Assembly: GCA_964369775.1 (NCBI GenBank)
Contig: CAYJHQ010000012.1
Coordinates: 6,633-70,632 of the forward strand
Length of the DNA: 64,000 nt
Reading direction: 5' to 3'
Source of the DNA: CAUPWF01 sp964369775
GTDB taxonomy: Bacteria > Bacillota > Clostridia > Lachnospirales > Lachnospiraceae
The notes under the pieces: generated by a model
Told to the model about the DNA's origin: nothing
What the model saw: the letters and a program-made list of their open reading frames with translations, nothing else
Database searches by the model: none
Program-made: the position numbers and the translations under genes
In this document: piece by piece, positions 44,201-52,009 of the stretch
Numbering within the stretch: the stretch's first letter is position 1
Layout: each line of letters opens with the position of its first letter

Positions 44201-46550
44201 TTAGTGTTCCAAGAGGCATTGATACCGCTCCAGACGCTCCATAATAAAAATCATCCCCAGATACTAAAAATGCTTCACTAAAATATAAAAATCCATTCTC
44301 GTTTGTCTCAAATACCCATTCTTTAGCAGCTGCATGCCCCTCTGTAACCGGATCTACAGTTTCATCATCCAATAATACTGGATAATATCTAAATGTATAT
44401 TGCGCTCCTTGCAGGCTTGCACTACCTTGCTGCTGCTCGTCTGTTAAAAGGTCCGCATCTTGCTTCTTAAGTAGTACCGCAATCGGGTCATCCATTGGAA
44501 TGTCTTGTACATTAAGCACTTCGTCTTTTCCCGCTTCTACATCAATTGGATAAACTGTTGTATCTAGCATGTACCCCTTTGGAGCTGTAAGCTCTTTCAC
44601 ATAGTAACGACCTGCAGTCAAATCAACCTTGTTTGTGTTTCCATTTGCATCAGTTGTAAGTGTTCCTACCTGCTTTGTTGCTGCTGAATCACTGAATATT
44701 CCATAAGTTGCTCCAGCAAGTGAATAACAGCTGTTTCCATTTGTCATTTCTGGATTAGATGAAGCCTTCTTTAATGAAGCTGTTCCATTAGAAGGCGCTA
44801 CAGCCATTTTGAACACTCCTGCTCCTTGTTGATCATAATCATTATATGGATCTCTTGCATTGTGGTTTGTAGAAACAATACCAACAATGATATACGGATT
44901 CGCGTCATTTACGTGAGATGCATCAATGATGCGAATACCAACATTTTGGTTTTGAGCTGTCATCATTCCATCAACATATCCATCTGGGTCGCCAAATGGG
45001 ATATCCACATGAATACACTTTAATCCGATTTTTTTGAATGTGTCAGGGTCGAATGAAAGAGTTGTTCCCATGTTGCTTTCGTATTCTCGATACCCAGAGC
45101 CCAAATCCCACAACTGCGTAATGAATGCTCTCGCCTCTTCATATGTTTCAAAATCATCAAGCCCGTCTAAATTTCCGTGTAAAATATTGTTATAAAAATT
45201 CTCTAAATTTGGATCCCCAGACATTGACGCGTGGTATGGAAGCGACAAACCTGGAGTTAATCCCGGTTCTTCTCCCCACGATCCAGAAATATTGTACTGA
45301 ACAATTGTTTGCCCTTCAATTAAAAACCACTCTCCTTCCGTTGGTGTTTGACTAAACAACCAAGGAGCATCAGTGGCTGACCAATACCAGGCCTCTGCAA
45401 CTCTCGCCTGTTTTGTTTTTGGAGCAGCCTCTCCAACTACGACGTCTAGACTAATTGCCGTTGGAACAAATGCGTTGATGAAAATTGTTCCATTCTCTGA
45501 ATCGTACATAAATTCATCTTCGCGCAACTCAACCCCATTTAGGTAGAGGCTGACTTTTTCAATCTCTGTTCCTGGGTCTGCAATTGGCGCTATCGTTGTT
45601 ACCGAGAAGTACGATGTTGTAAATTCTGACGAACTGTATACCCCATCAACATCGCTCTTGTTTTCTATGTGAACAGCTTTTTCGATAGCAGAATCAGGCA
45701 CTTGATAAAGAAGTTGTCCAGTAATATTTCCAACTCCTGCTCCTTCTTTATTTTCAGTGGTGTAAGCTTTTGGGATGTAAGCGATTCCTGAAGCCTTATC
45801 GTAAACTACATCTTCTATGCTTTCCCCATTTAGATTCGAATATGCAAATGCATAATCCACAACGCTTGCTCCCTCTGTCCACCTCATCGAGTCGATAAAC
45901 GCTACATAGTACTCACTGTCTGAATCCATATCAAACATCGTAACTGTATGCTCGGTTGGATATAAATATTGCGCGTTTTCAGCAGCTAGAGCCTCATGGA
46001 ATGTCATTGCTCCCGACTCTGTAATAGTGTGCTTTAGTGGCAATAACTCTGACGCTTGTGGCGTTGATGGATTTGGAACATAGTTCTTATCAACATACTT
46101 CATCAAGTAATCTTCACTAGATAAAATCTCCACTGCAGATCTTGCAAATGTATTAGCTGTTGGTGCCGAAATGTCCCCTCTTAAGTTAAAACCTACAGCT
46201 TTAACGGTTACATCCTCAGCAGGCATTTTGAATGTTAGTGATGTGTGGGTGTTTTGAAACTCTATATCTTCTTCACTTTCCACCCCACTTACTTGTACCC
46301 CCTGAAATTCAAAGTACATGTTTTTGTCTACGTCAATTGTAACTTTGTCCCCAGCTTCATATTCTAGTTTTTCACTAGTCATCTTGCAATCAGGATCATC
46401 TTGGATGATTACCTCGAATGTGGGCTTTGTCGCTGCTTCTACACTTGATTGTTCTTCGGCAAATGCTGTGAACGACGATAGCAAGGTTGTTGCTAGCAGT
46501 GTTGCAGCTAAAGTTTTCCTTGAAAACTCTTTAAATCTTTTTCTCAACAT
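41286..46550 (-). CDS. Giant sortase-type surface adhesin with Cna-B and VaFE repeats
   Basis: A 1754-residue protein. It has a Sec signal peptide (about 1-31, A-F-A) and an N-terminal region resembling a TQXA domain (I-T-Q-L-W near residue 485; the expected thioester Cys is not evident). About five SpaA/Cna-B-type domains follow (Y-x-V-x-E-x-x-A-P-x-G-Y-x-L), then four VaFE repeats (T-x-A-x-D-K-x-T-G ... Y-T-M-E-G-x-L-M-D-K ... V-V-F-E-T ... E-H-x-D-I). The anchor is L-K-T-G-D-A-G, a hydrophobic span and K-K-K-K. Such domains form internal covalent bonds and serve as cell-surface stalks. The anchor lacks a canonical LPxTG, so sortase use needs testing. It may aid donor-recipient contact. Confidence 0.93.
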   Translation of the reverse strand: MLRKRFKEFSRKTLAATLLATTLLSSFTAFAEEQSSVEAATKPTFEVIIQDDPDCKMTSEKLEYEAGDKVTIDVDKNMYFEFQGVQVSGVESEEDIEFQNTHTSLTFKMPAEDVTVKAVGFNLRGDISAPTANTFARSAVEILSSEDYLMKYVDKNYVPNPSTPQASELLPLKHTITESGAMTFHEALAAENAQYLYPTEHTVTMFDMDSDSEYYVAFIDSMRWTEGASVVDYAFAYSNLNGESIEDVVYDKASGIAYIPKAYTTENKEGAGVGNITGQLLYQVPDSAIEKAVHIENKSDVDGVYSSSEFTTSYFSVTTIAPIADPGTEIEKVSLYLNGVELREDEFMYDSENGTIFINAFVPTAISLDVVVGEAAPKTKQARVAEAWYWSATDAPWLFSQTPTEGEWFLIEGQTIVQYNISGSWGEEPGLTPGLSLPYHASMSGDPNLENFYNNILHGNLDGLDDFETYEEARAFITQLWDLGSGYREYESNMGTTLSFDPDTFKKIGLKCIHVDIPFGDPDGYVDGMMTAQNQNVGIRIIDASHVNDANPYIIVGIVSTNHNARDPYNDYDQQGAGVFKMAVAPSNGTASLKKASSNPEMTNGNSCYSLAGATYGIFSDSAATKQVGTLTTDANGNTNKVDLTAGRYYVKELTAPKGYMLDTTVYPIDVEAGKDEVLNVQDIPMDDPIAVLLKKQDADLLTDEQQQGSASLQGAQYTFRYYPVLLDDETVDPVTEGHAAAKEWVFETNENGFLYFSEAFLVSGDDFYYGASGAVSMPLGTLTVQETKAPEGYLLNDELFVRQIKEDAGLGVIPTYNIPVSEEEIMRGGVSVAKMDIETDTAQGAATLEGAEIAIVNMNENPVIVNGASYANGETVLTLTTDADGNAATANDVLPYGEYLAREVKSPEGYLILGETERSFAVVADGEMVDLTTDSTAIKDNVIRGGLEVAKYDIELDTNEPQGGATLQGAQFEIISRNEKPVLVDGVLYGENEVVKTILTDENGIAKTEDNTLPYGDYTVSEIKAPNGYLLEGILWRDVTVNDNGVFVDMTTTDTAIKNEIIRGDLELVKIADGTMARLANVPFKITNTTSGESHIIVTDENGYASTSSEWNLHSNNTNRGEENTDGVWFGAIDALKDTRGALPYGSYTIEELPCESNEGFELFAPFTITINRNNHVVNLGTLTNDLEVKPELKTSAYDAETGNKVGEFGVVTTITDVVEYENVKPGTYTMEGVLMDKTTGTEFLVDGKPVTATKEFTVEEGKPNGSISLDFVFDGTSLDESHTLVVFERMYDVDGELAGEHTDINSSSQTVIFKPAPKPLISTTAIDKETGEKVTNIKENLTITDEVMYENIEPGTYTMEGILMDKATGEELLVNGERVTATKEFTVEEGKPSGSVFLDFEIKGLTETTAIVVFETMLDADGNVVAEHKDIESVDQTVTYIEPDEPYIGTEAVDKDSNTHVGTLGEKNTIVDTVYYYNLEKGKEYKLEGVLMDKATNKPLIVDGKEVTAERTFLAEDVNGSTTIEFAFDGTFLEDGVEIVVFETLIDVVIDEEGNEKDEVVAEHKDIEDENQTVTYTEEAPSIGTVAIDKESGTREAYFSESNTIIDKVIYKGLVQGETYHIEGILMDKATGQPLLVDGKTVTASKSFVAMGTAGEVDMEFTFNGSKIPHDTQIVVFETLYNEQGIKIAEHTDINDEKQTVSYEVEKPFIEQLKTGDAGAIGILVAGVATTLITMVGAAMFLLKKKKSHFSI

Positions 46551-46973
46551 AATAGTCCTCTTTTCTTTATTTTATTTTTTCAATGTGCGCACCTCAAAAT
46601 AGAGGATTTGATTGTGAGTATTGATTTCTTTTTACGTCAATTTTTTTTTGTTAATCCTTTCTGTAATCTGTGACGCTTTACAAAGGCCTCTCTCTCACTC
46701 AGTGTTAATATGTAGAAAAAGAACCTTGATGGAAGCGAAAGGTGTATTTTTTTGTATTTTTTTTTGCAATTTTTATTAAAACGAGGTGGTTTTGGGTAAA
46801 AAAAGAAGACCTTGCGGTCTTTTTAATCCCTGGAAAGGGGGTTTGTTTTTGGAACTGAGTTCCAATTTTAATACCTTCTATGGTCATCTGTAGAATAATC
46901 CGAATCTAATCCTATTAAATGCAAGATGGTGGAACTGAGTTCCACCCTTTCTTTACCCCTTAAAGGTTGTTTG
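46551..46973. other. Long leader region of the adhesin gene
   Basis: Contains ACATATTA (46706), a TTGACG-like hexamer near 46634, two GGAACTGAGTTCC copies (46851, 46931; 80 bases apart) and a bidirectional hairpin, AGACC/GGTCT (46807-46820). The adhesin leader would be about 150 bases, far longer than for most genes here. No gene is seen. Confidence 0.5.
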
Positions 46974-48086
46974 TTATTTCCAATCCCCACAAGTTGTACA
47001 TTTATATCCTTGAAGTTCTTTCTTTGTACTTGCTGGTGTATCAATCACTTGCTCTGTTACAGCAGGGTGATTGATTGTTTCCGTTCCAGTTTGGACTTGG
47101 ACCGGAGACGAGTGGTGCCCCCCGCACTCATAATAGCCCGCTAAAACTCTTTCTTCTGCATGGGCAGCTTCTCTTCCCGTCACATCTGCCCCGCAACCGT
47201 TGCAAATTGATCTGTACTGCGTTGAGTAAATCGGCTTAGTCTCTGTCCACGCCTCTTTCGTCGTCACTGTCTTGTAAGTAGCTGGAATAGTCACAGTCTC
47301 GTACACTGCTTGATAGTCATGAGTATGCTTTTCTTCATCTTTAGAGCTTGAAGAACTGCTTGAGCTTGAAGAACTGCTTGAGCTTGAAGAACTGCTTGAG
47401 CTTGAAGAGTTGCTTGACTCAGTTGAAGGCTTTGTAGCACTCTCTGTTTTAGAATCTTCTTCTGTTTTAGAGTCTTCTTTTTCTGAATTGTCTTCTTTTT
47501 CTGAATTGTCTTCTGTTTTAGAGTCATCTTTGTCAGAAGTTGCTGCTTCTTCTTTATCTGCCTCTACCTCTACTTCAACTTCAACTTCTTCTCCGTCGAT
47601 AAATGGCTTCACTGTTTCTGTTACTACATTGCTCTCTTTATCTGTTACTGTTTCTTTTATATTCGCATCTGCAAAGTCTTGTTCGTGAGCTTCATACTCA
47701 TCTTTCGGGATGTTGATTGTGAAATCCACTGTTCCGCTCTCTGCGTCTGCTACAAATGTTAAAGTTGTTCCGAATGTTTTTCCCTGCAGAGATAACTCTT
47801 CTCCTTCAGCATTAATAAGTTGTGCGTCTATAGTATATTCTTCTCCGACTGTTAGTCCGCTGTATTCGTGTGTATATTTGAATCCTACTTCTTCTATAAC
47901 TTCTTCTTTTTCTTCAGCTTCTACGGTAGCCTCTGTTTTATTTACTGGCTCGCTTCCGCTTCCTTGGTATGCTACAACTCCTACTGTCGCTGCTAATATA
48001 AGTACTCCTGCTAGGATTCCTGCTGCTGTTTTCTTTCTAGTTATGATAACCCCTTTGATCTTGTTCATTAATTCTTTTACTTTCAT
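46974..48086 (-). CDS. Membrane protein with VaFE-like domain, Ser repeat tract and zinc ribbons
   Basis: A 370-residue protein with one N-terminal membrane span (about 20-41), a VaFE-like outer domain (Y-S-G-L-T-V-G-E-E-Y-T-I-D), an acidic Lys/Glu/Ser region, a long Ser tract encoded by four 18-bp tandem repeats (about 47344-47415), then H-T-H-D-Y, C-N-G-C-G, further Cys/His and the C-terminus C-T-T-C-G-D-W-K. It is a paralogue of 23433..24557. SD is AAAGGAG. Two CTTCCGTGCAAAAA promoters precede it. Function unknown; surface sensor or scaffold are possibilities. Confidence 0.8.
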   Translation of the reverse strand: MKVKELMNKIKGVIITRKKTAAGILAGVLILAATVGVVAYQGSGSEPVNKTEATVEAEEKEEVIEEVGFKYTHEYSGLTVGEEYTIDAQLINAEGEELSLQGKTFGTTLTFVADAESGTVDFTINIPKDEYEAHEQDFADANIKETVTDKESNVVTETVKPFIDGEEVEVEVEVEADKEEAATSDKDDSKTEDNSEKEDNSEKEDSKTEEDSKTESATKPSTESSNSSSSSSSSSSSSSSSSSSSSSSKDEEKHTHDYQAVYETVTIPATYKTVTTKEAWTETKPIYSTQYRSICNGCGADVTGREAAHAEERVLAGYYECGGHHSSPVQVQTGTETINHPAVTEQVIDTPASTKKELQGYKCTTCGDWK

Positions 48087-48142
48087 AATTTTCTCCTTTT
48101 TCTTCCTACTGTTATTTTCTTGTTTGCCTCATCGACTATTGT

Positions 48143-48190
48143 ATTGTACCACGATTGCGATTTTGCTATATTTTTGCACGGAAGTTGTTT
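48143..48190 (-). promoter_or_regulatory. Proximal CTTCCGTGCAAAAA-type promoter of 46974..48086
   Basis: The -10 is TACAAT (complement of 48143-48148); the box is at 48171-48184 with a 22-base gap. Confidence 0.75.
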
Positions 48191-48214
48191 TCCTCCCTTT
48201 CGCAACCACTACTA

Positions 48215-48258
48215 TATTATGCCACAGATGAAAATTATTGTATTTTTGCAGGGAAGCT
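48215..48258 (-). promoter_or_regulatory. Distal CTTCCCTGCAAAAA-type promoter of 46974..48086
   Basis: The -10 is ATAATA or CATAAT (complement of 48215-48221); the box is at 48243-48256. It lies 72 bases upstream of the proximal copy and looks like a tandem duplication of it. Confidence 0.65.
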
Positions 48259-48722
48259 ACTTCTTCCCCTTTTTTGCATTTGTGCGTCCCTGCCACAACT
48301 AGGTTGCAGCAAGGATTCCACTTTCGTGGTTCGGTTACACAAATCAATGTATTGATGTCGTTTAAATATAACTTTTTGGTTTTTCTGTGCAAAAAAACTG
48401 AGCCTTCAATTCCGACATTCCCAATTATAACCTCTTTTTCAAATAATTTCCACTACTTTTTTATCTTTTTTACTCCAGTTTACAATGTAACCTATTTGTC
48501 ACCTTCGTAAAGTGGCTTAAATGGCTGATTTTCCCTAGCTTAATACTAACAACTGTCTTTAATGATTCACTGATAATATGCGAAAAAAATGCAGTCGTGG
48601 AGAAAGAAATTAAATTATTTTTACTATTTTAGGAACTGAGTTCCAAAAAGTGGAAGGCGCGACAAGACAAGACACAAAGCTTTTATAGGGACAAAAAAGA
48701 GGTGGTCCTCCACCTCTTCACT
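48259..48722. other. Intergenic region upstream of the tandem promoters
   Basis: Holds GCATATTA (48574-48581), one GGAACTGAGTTCC (48632) and a GTTATAATTGG -10-like sequence near 48430. A minus-strand open frame, 48129-48392, has no ribosome site and reads through the duplicated promoters, so I do not call it. The distance from GCATATTA to the next start is about 490 bases, long enough for an unrecognised leader RNA. Confidence 0.45.
48693..48717 (-). terminator. Terminator of 48723..49487
   Basis: AGAGGTGG/CCACCTCT, 8-bp stem with a four-base loop and a run of six T. Confidence 0.85.
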
Positions 48723-49487
48723 CTATAACTCGTACTCGTCATCTATTTCTGGTTGCTGAACAGTCTTTACAGTCTCTATTACTTTCTTGAGACTCTCTAC
48801 AGTTTTTGCCAGCTCTTTATTATTCTCAACCAACTTCTCATTCTCTAACTGAAGCGCCCTATTCTCGTCTCTGCTCCGTTCATTCATTATCCGAAGCTCA
48901 TTGAGTTCATTTGCTGCTCGGTCGCGATCATCCCTTAGCTTCTCCATCTTGACTTGACTATCTCCGAAGTTTTGAATCAATGCGTCTACTGTGTGCTTTA
49001 GCGCTACTGCATCTATATCATCTTTCGATAATCGCTCTGCTGCCTTCTCTCCTAAATGCGTCCTTTTTGTAACATAATCAACTCTTTTTCTCAAATCGCT
49101 AAGACGAGCGTTCAATGCGTTGTGCTCTATTGACAGAGAGTTGTATTGCACGCCATCCTGGCTGCCCCATTGGACACTTGATACAGCTGCTAGTACATTT
49201 TCGATTTTATCCTCTAAATCCCCGATTTTATCTTCCACGTCTCCGATTTTGTCTTCCACGTCTCCGATTTTGCCTTCCACGTCTCCAACTTTATCTCCTA
49301 CACCTCCAACTTTGTCTTTTGCATCCCCAATTTTTTCTTCTGTTTTCTTTAATCGCTCATTTATCGACTTCTTAATCTTAAAAAAGATTATCACCGCTGC
49401 GATTGTAATAAGTGTCGCTACTGCCGCCAATGCTCCCACACCCACTTCTTTGATCCACTCAACTAATTCATTTGCAATATCCATCAT
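48723..49487 (-). CDS. Membrane-anchored coiled-coil protein with heptad tandem repeats
   Basis: A 254-residue protein with one membrane span (about 17-36), then six near-identical seven-residue units of the K-I-G-D-V-E-D type (about 50-92), encoded by 21-bp tandem repeats around 49205-49320. A second long coiled coil (about 170-240) follows. It ends I-D-D-E-Y-E-L, like 27969..29477. A consensus promoter (TTGACA-17-TATTCT) precedes it. It probably forms a rod beside the transfer apparatus; inferred from location between the lysozyme and adhesin genes. Confidence 0.8.
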   Translation of the reverse strand: MMDIANELVEWIKEVGVGALAAVATLITIAAVIIFFKIKKSINERLKKTEEKIGDAKDKVGGVGDKVGDVEGKIGDVEDKIGDVEDKIGDLEDKIENVLAAVSSVQWGSQDGVQYNSLSIEHNALNARLSDLRKRVDYVTKRTHLGEKAAERLSKDDIDAVALKHTVDALIQNFGDSQVKMEKLRDDRDRAANELNELRIMNERSRDENRALQLENEKLVENNKELAKTVESLKKVIETVKTVQQPEIDDEYEL

Positions 49488-49524
49488 TTCTTTATGCCTA
49501 CCCTTCTAGTTTTTAGCAAATATT

Positions 49525-49553
49525 AGAATATGATAACAAGCTAGTTTTGTCAA
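49525..49553 (-). promoter_or_regulatory. Consensus sigma-A promoter of 48723..49487
   Basis: TTGACA (complement of 49548-49553), exactly 17 bases, TATTCT (complement of 49525-49530). It lies downstream of a TATATTA-type element (49578), so the gene may have two starts. Confidence 0.7.
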
Positions 49554-49675
49554 TCAAGGAATCCTTTCTTTTATTTTTAATATACAAAAAGCAGGACTTC
49601 CATCCCGCTCGTGTATTTCGGAACTGAGTTCCAACTTTTATGTTCTACGATTTCGGAACTGAGTTCCAAAATCCT

Positions 49676-51928
49676 CTATTGCTTGCTAAACATTGCATAA
49701 TAGGATGATGCAGCCTGCTGCCCTTTTGCCATAGACTCTTCTCCAGCCCATTTCGCAGGTCGCTCCCACCCCCAGCAAAAATAATAAACCGCATCATCTG
49801 TTGTTGATGCATTCATAAAGTACTCGTAGTTATCAACGCCTGTGTAATAGCTATTGAAGTGACTAGGTGTGATTTCACTCATTAAAAACTCTAGCTGTAC
49901 CTGCAGGTCGCTCACTGGCTTTCCTTGACTAGCCGCATAATTCTCAAGCTCTGTTCTTCTACCAAATGACCATTGACAAAGCCCAATCCCAATCCCATTT
50001 CCAGACTCTATTGCCGCTGGATCAAATCCAGACTCTCTATAGATGTTTCCCATAATGCCTGCCGCCTGAATCTCCGTAAGTCCTTGATTTGTCAAATAAT
50101 CCCACACACCCTGCTCGATCTCACCTGCTGCTAAAGAGATCGTATCATCCATAAGCGGTCGGTCAAACAACTCATTGAAATAGTAAGTGGTTAATTTAAT
50201 ATCCGCGTGAGACTCTGTTGTTGTGGTGGTAATAATGTGCGATCCGTTATAGATGCCTCTAAGGTATTTGTCTAGCTCATGATCCTCAGCTCCACCCAGA
50301 TCAAAATCAAACTGCACCATAGCCATTGATATAATTTCAGCAGCGTTTGTAGATTGAATGAATTTACTCTCGGGAATATTTGATGGGGCTTCATAAGCAT
50401 CTTCATCTATGATGTCCTCGTAGCTAACCCTCACACTGTTATAATTTTTCGATATCGACTCTATCCTCGCAACATCTGTCTCGTATTCCTCTCTTATAAT
50501 CGCGATTGAATCCTTTAGCGCTGCCTCATCCATAGTTGCATTAAATGCTGATACAAGGGATGAAATAATAACTATCACCCCGCCAATAACTGCAACAATT
50601 AAGATAACCCCAAATAGTGCAATCCCTATATACTTAAAGATGGTGGAGATAACCGCCTTGACTGCCGCATTTCCAAACCCCAGCATTCGAGATATCTTTG
50701 TGAGCGGGGAGATTAATTTTGATATTGCTTTTCCAAATCTTGTCTGAGCAATTCGTCCTCGCAACCGGTTTGTCCAGTACCGAGGAGAAAGCCTTTTGGT
50801 TGCATTTTTTCTAGCTGCGTTTATTCTTTTGTATTTGTCTCGCACATTTTTAGCACCGCTAGAGAATTTTGATTGGTTGATTCTTTCTCTTGCTCTTTTC
50901 ACTGCTTGCGCTTTTGCCTTTAATGCTTGTGCAGCTCTCGTCTGCTCCGCGGCTGCAGCTTGAGCTCTCGCAGCTTTAAATATCGCCAACTCACTCTTTG
51001 CCATTTTCGCAGCTAGAAGAGCTGATGTGCGAAAAGCAAACCTGGATGCATTAGCCATGAAAAACCTTGAACGCATTACTGCTCGAATAGAAACCCGCAT
51101 TGTTTGATTTGCTCTTCGATGTATATTAGACGCAAATGAAATACCTTGAAACGTCTCTGAATCTCTTGCTTGTTGTCTTAGCGTTAAAGATACTAGTCCA
51201 GTCAACGAGCGAACTGACATCGCGCTTTTTTGATTGTTTTCCAAAACTCCTAGCTTCTTGTAAGCCTTTAGCGCTAGCTTGTCAGCATCTGTCATGACTT
51301 TTGACTGCCCCATTCCTAACTTTACATTTGTCTCAAGCATTTGAGCTGGCGTGCTATCTCTCACCGTCCCAAGCCCTCTCGACTTAAAATGCTCTGCTAG
51401 CGCTTTTTTCGCATTCGCTAGCTCTCTTGCCGATCCAATCTCTATGTTTGGCAATTTTATATCCTTTTGCAACTCTTTGTAGGTAGATACAAAGTCAGAC
51501 TTGAGAGAACTTCTGATTGACCCGTGTGTGACATTGGTAAAAACAAACGCTCCCGCTGTAGCTGCGATTGCGCCAGCTTGAATCCCTTTTCCAGTATCAG
51601 TCCCAGCTGTTATTGTTCGGTAAGCTTGCGAAGTCACCATTTTTGCGACCCCTGCCTCAAAGTTTGCAATTTTATTCCCCGCGCCTGATGCTCGTTTGTG
51701 TAGCAATGTATCTCCACTTCTAGGCTTGCTAGACTTAATATCATCTTTTATTGTTGATTCGCCTGCTCCGTCTACAACATATCCAGTCGCAGCCTTCTTG
51801 CCGCTCGCCTCCTTTTTTGCTTCCGCATCGAACTCTTCGCGCTGTCGTCGCTCATTTAACTGGTTCAAAAATGCTTTTTGTGAATCGCTTAATTGGTCGC
51901 TATTGCTTTGCTGTATAATAGTAATCAC
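49676..51928 (-). CDS. Transfer-associated membrane protein with C-terminal lysozyme domain
   Basis: About 751 residues. A long Arg/Lys/Ala-rich cytoplasmic part (1-430), one membrane span near 435-465, an outer linker, and a C-terminal phage-tail-lysozyme-like domain of about 140 residues with G-I-M-G-N-I-Y-R-E-S-G-F-D-P and G-I-G-L-C-Q-W-S. The glutamate in R-E-S-G-F is the likely catalytic acid. It would open peptidoglycan for the transfer channel, as CwlT/Orf14-type proteins do. No ATG is available: GTG 51928 is very close to the ribosome site, whereas an ATT at 51919 is ideally spaced. Confidence 0.88.
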   Translation of the reverse strand: MITIIQQSNSDQLSDSQKAFLNQLNERRQREEFDAEAKKEASGKKAATGYVVDGAGESTIKDDIKSSKPRSGDTLLHKRASGAGNKIANFEAGVAKMVTSQAYRTITAGTDTGKGIQAGAIAATAGAFVFTNVTHGSIRSSLKSDFVSTYKELQKDIKLPNIEIGSARELANAKKALAEHFKSRGLGTVRDSTPAQMLETNVKLGMGQSKVMTDADKLALKAYKKLGVLENNQKSAMSVRSLTGLVSLTLRQQARDSETFQGISFASNIHRRANQTMRVSIRAVMRSRFFMANASRFAFRTSALLAAKMAKSELAIFKAARAQAAAAEQTRAAQALKAKAQAVKRARERINQSKFSSGAKNVRDKYKRINAARKNATKRLSPRYWTNRLRGRIAQTRFGKAISKLISPLTKISRMLGFGNAAVKAVISTIFKYIGIALFGVILIVAVIGGVIVIISSLVSAFNATMDEAALKDSIAIIREEYETDVARIESISKNYNSVRVSYEDIIDEDAYEAPSNIPESKFIQSTNAAEIISMAMVQFDFDLGGAEDHELDKYLRGIYNGSHIITTTTTESHADIKLTTYYFNELFDRPLMDDTISLAAGEIEQGVWDYLTNQGLTEIQAAGIMGNIYRESGFDPAAIESGNGIGIGLCQWSFGRRTELENYAASQGKPVSDLQVQLEFLMSEITPSHFNSYYTGVDNYEYFMNASTTDDAVYYFCWGWERPAKWAGEESMAKGQQAASSYYAMFSKQ

Positions 51929-52009
51929 TTCCTTTCTGTTGTTAATATGCAAAAAGTGTGTGCTTTTGCGCAAAGAAAAGCCTGGAACTGAGTTCCAAGC
52001 TTTCTCTAA

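Noticed and set aside
46705..46887. Minus-strand 60-codon gene
   Set aside because: Runs over a terminator hairpin, a palindrome copy and the GCATATTA-type element; no ribosome site.
48129..48392. Minus-strand 87-codon gene
   Set aside because: No ribosome site; it reads through two tandem promoter copies, which explains its internal repeat.
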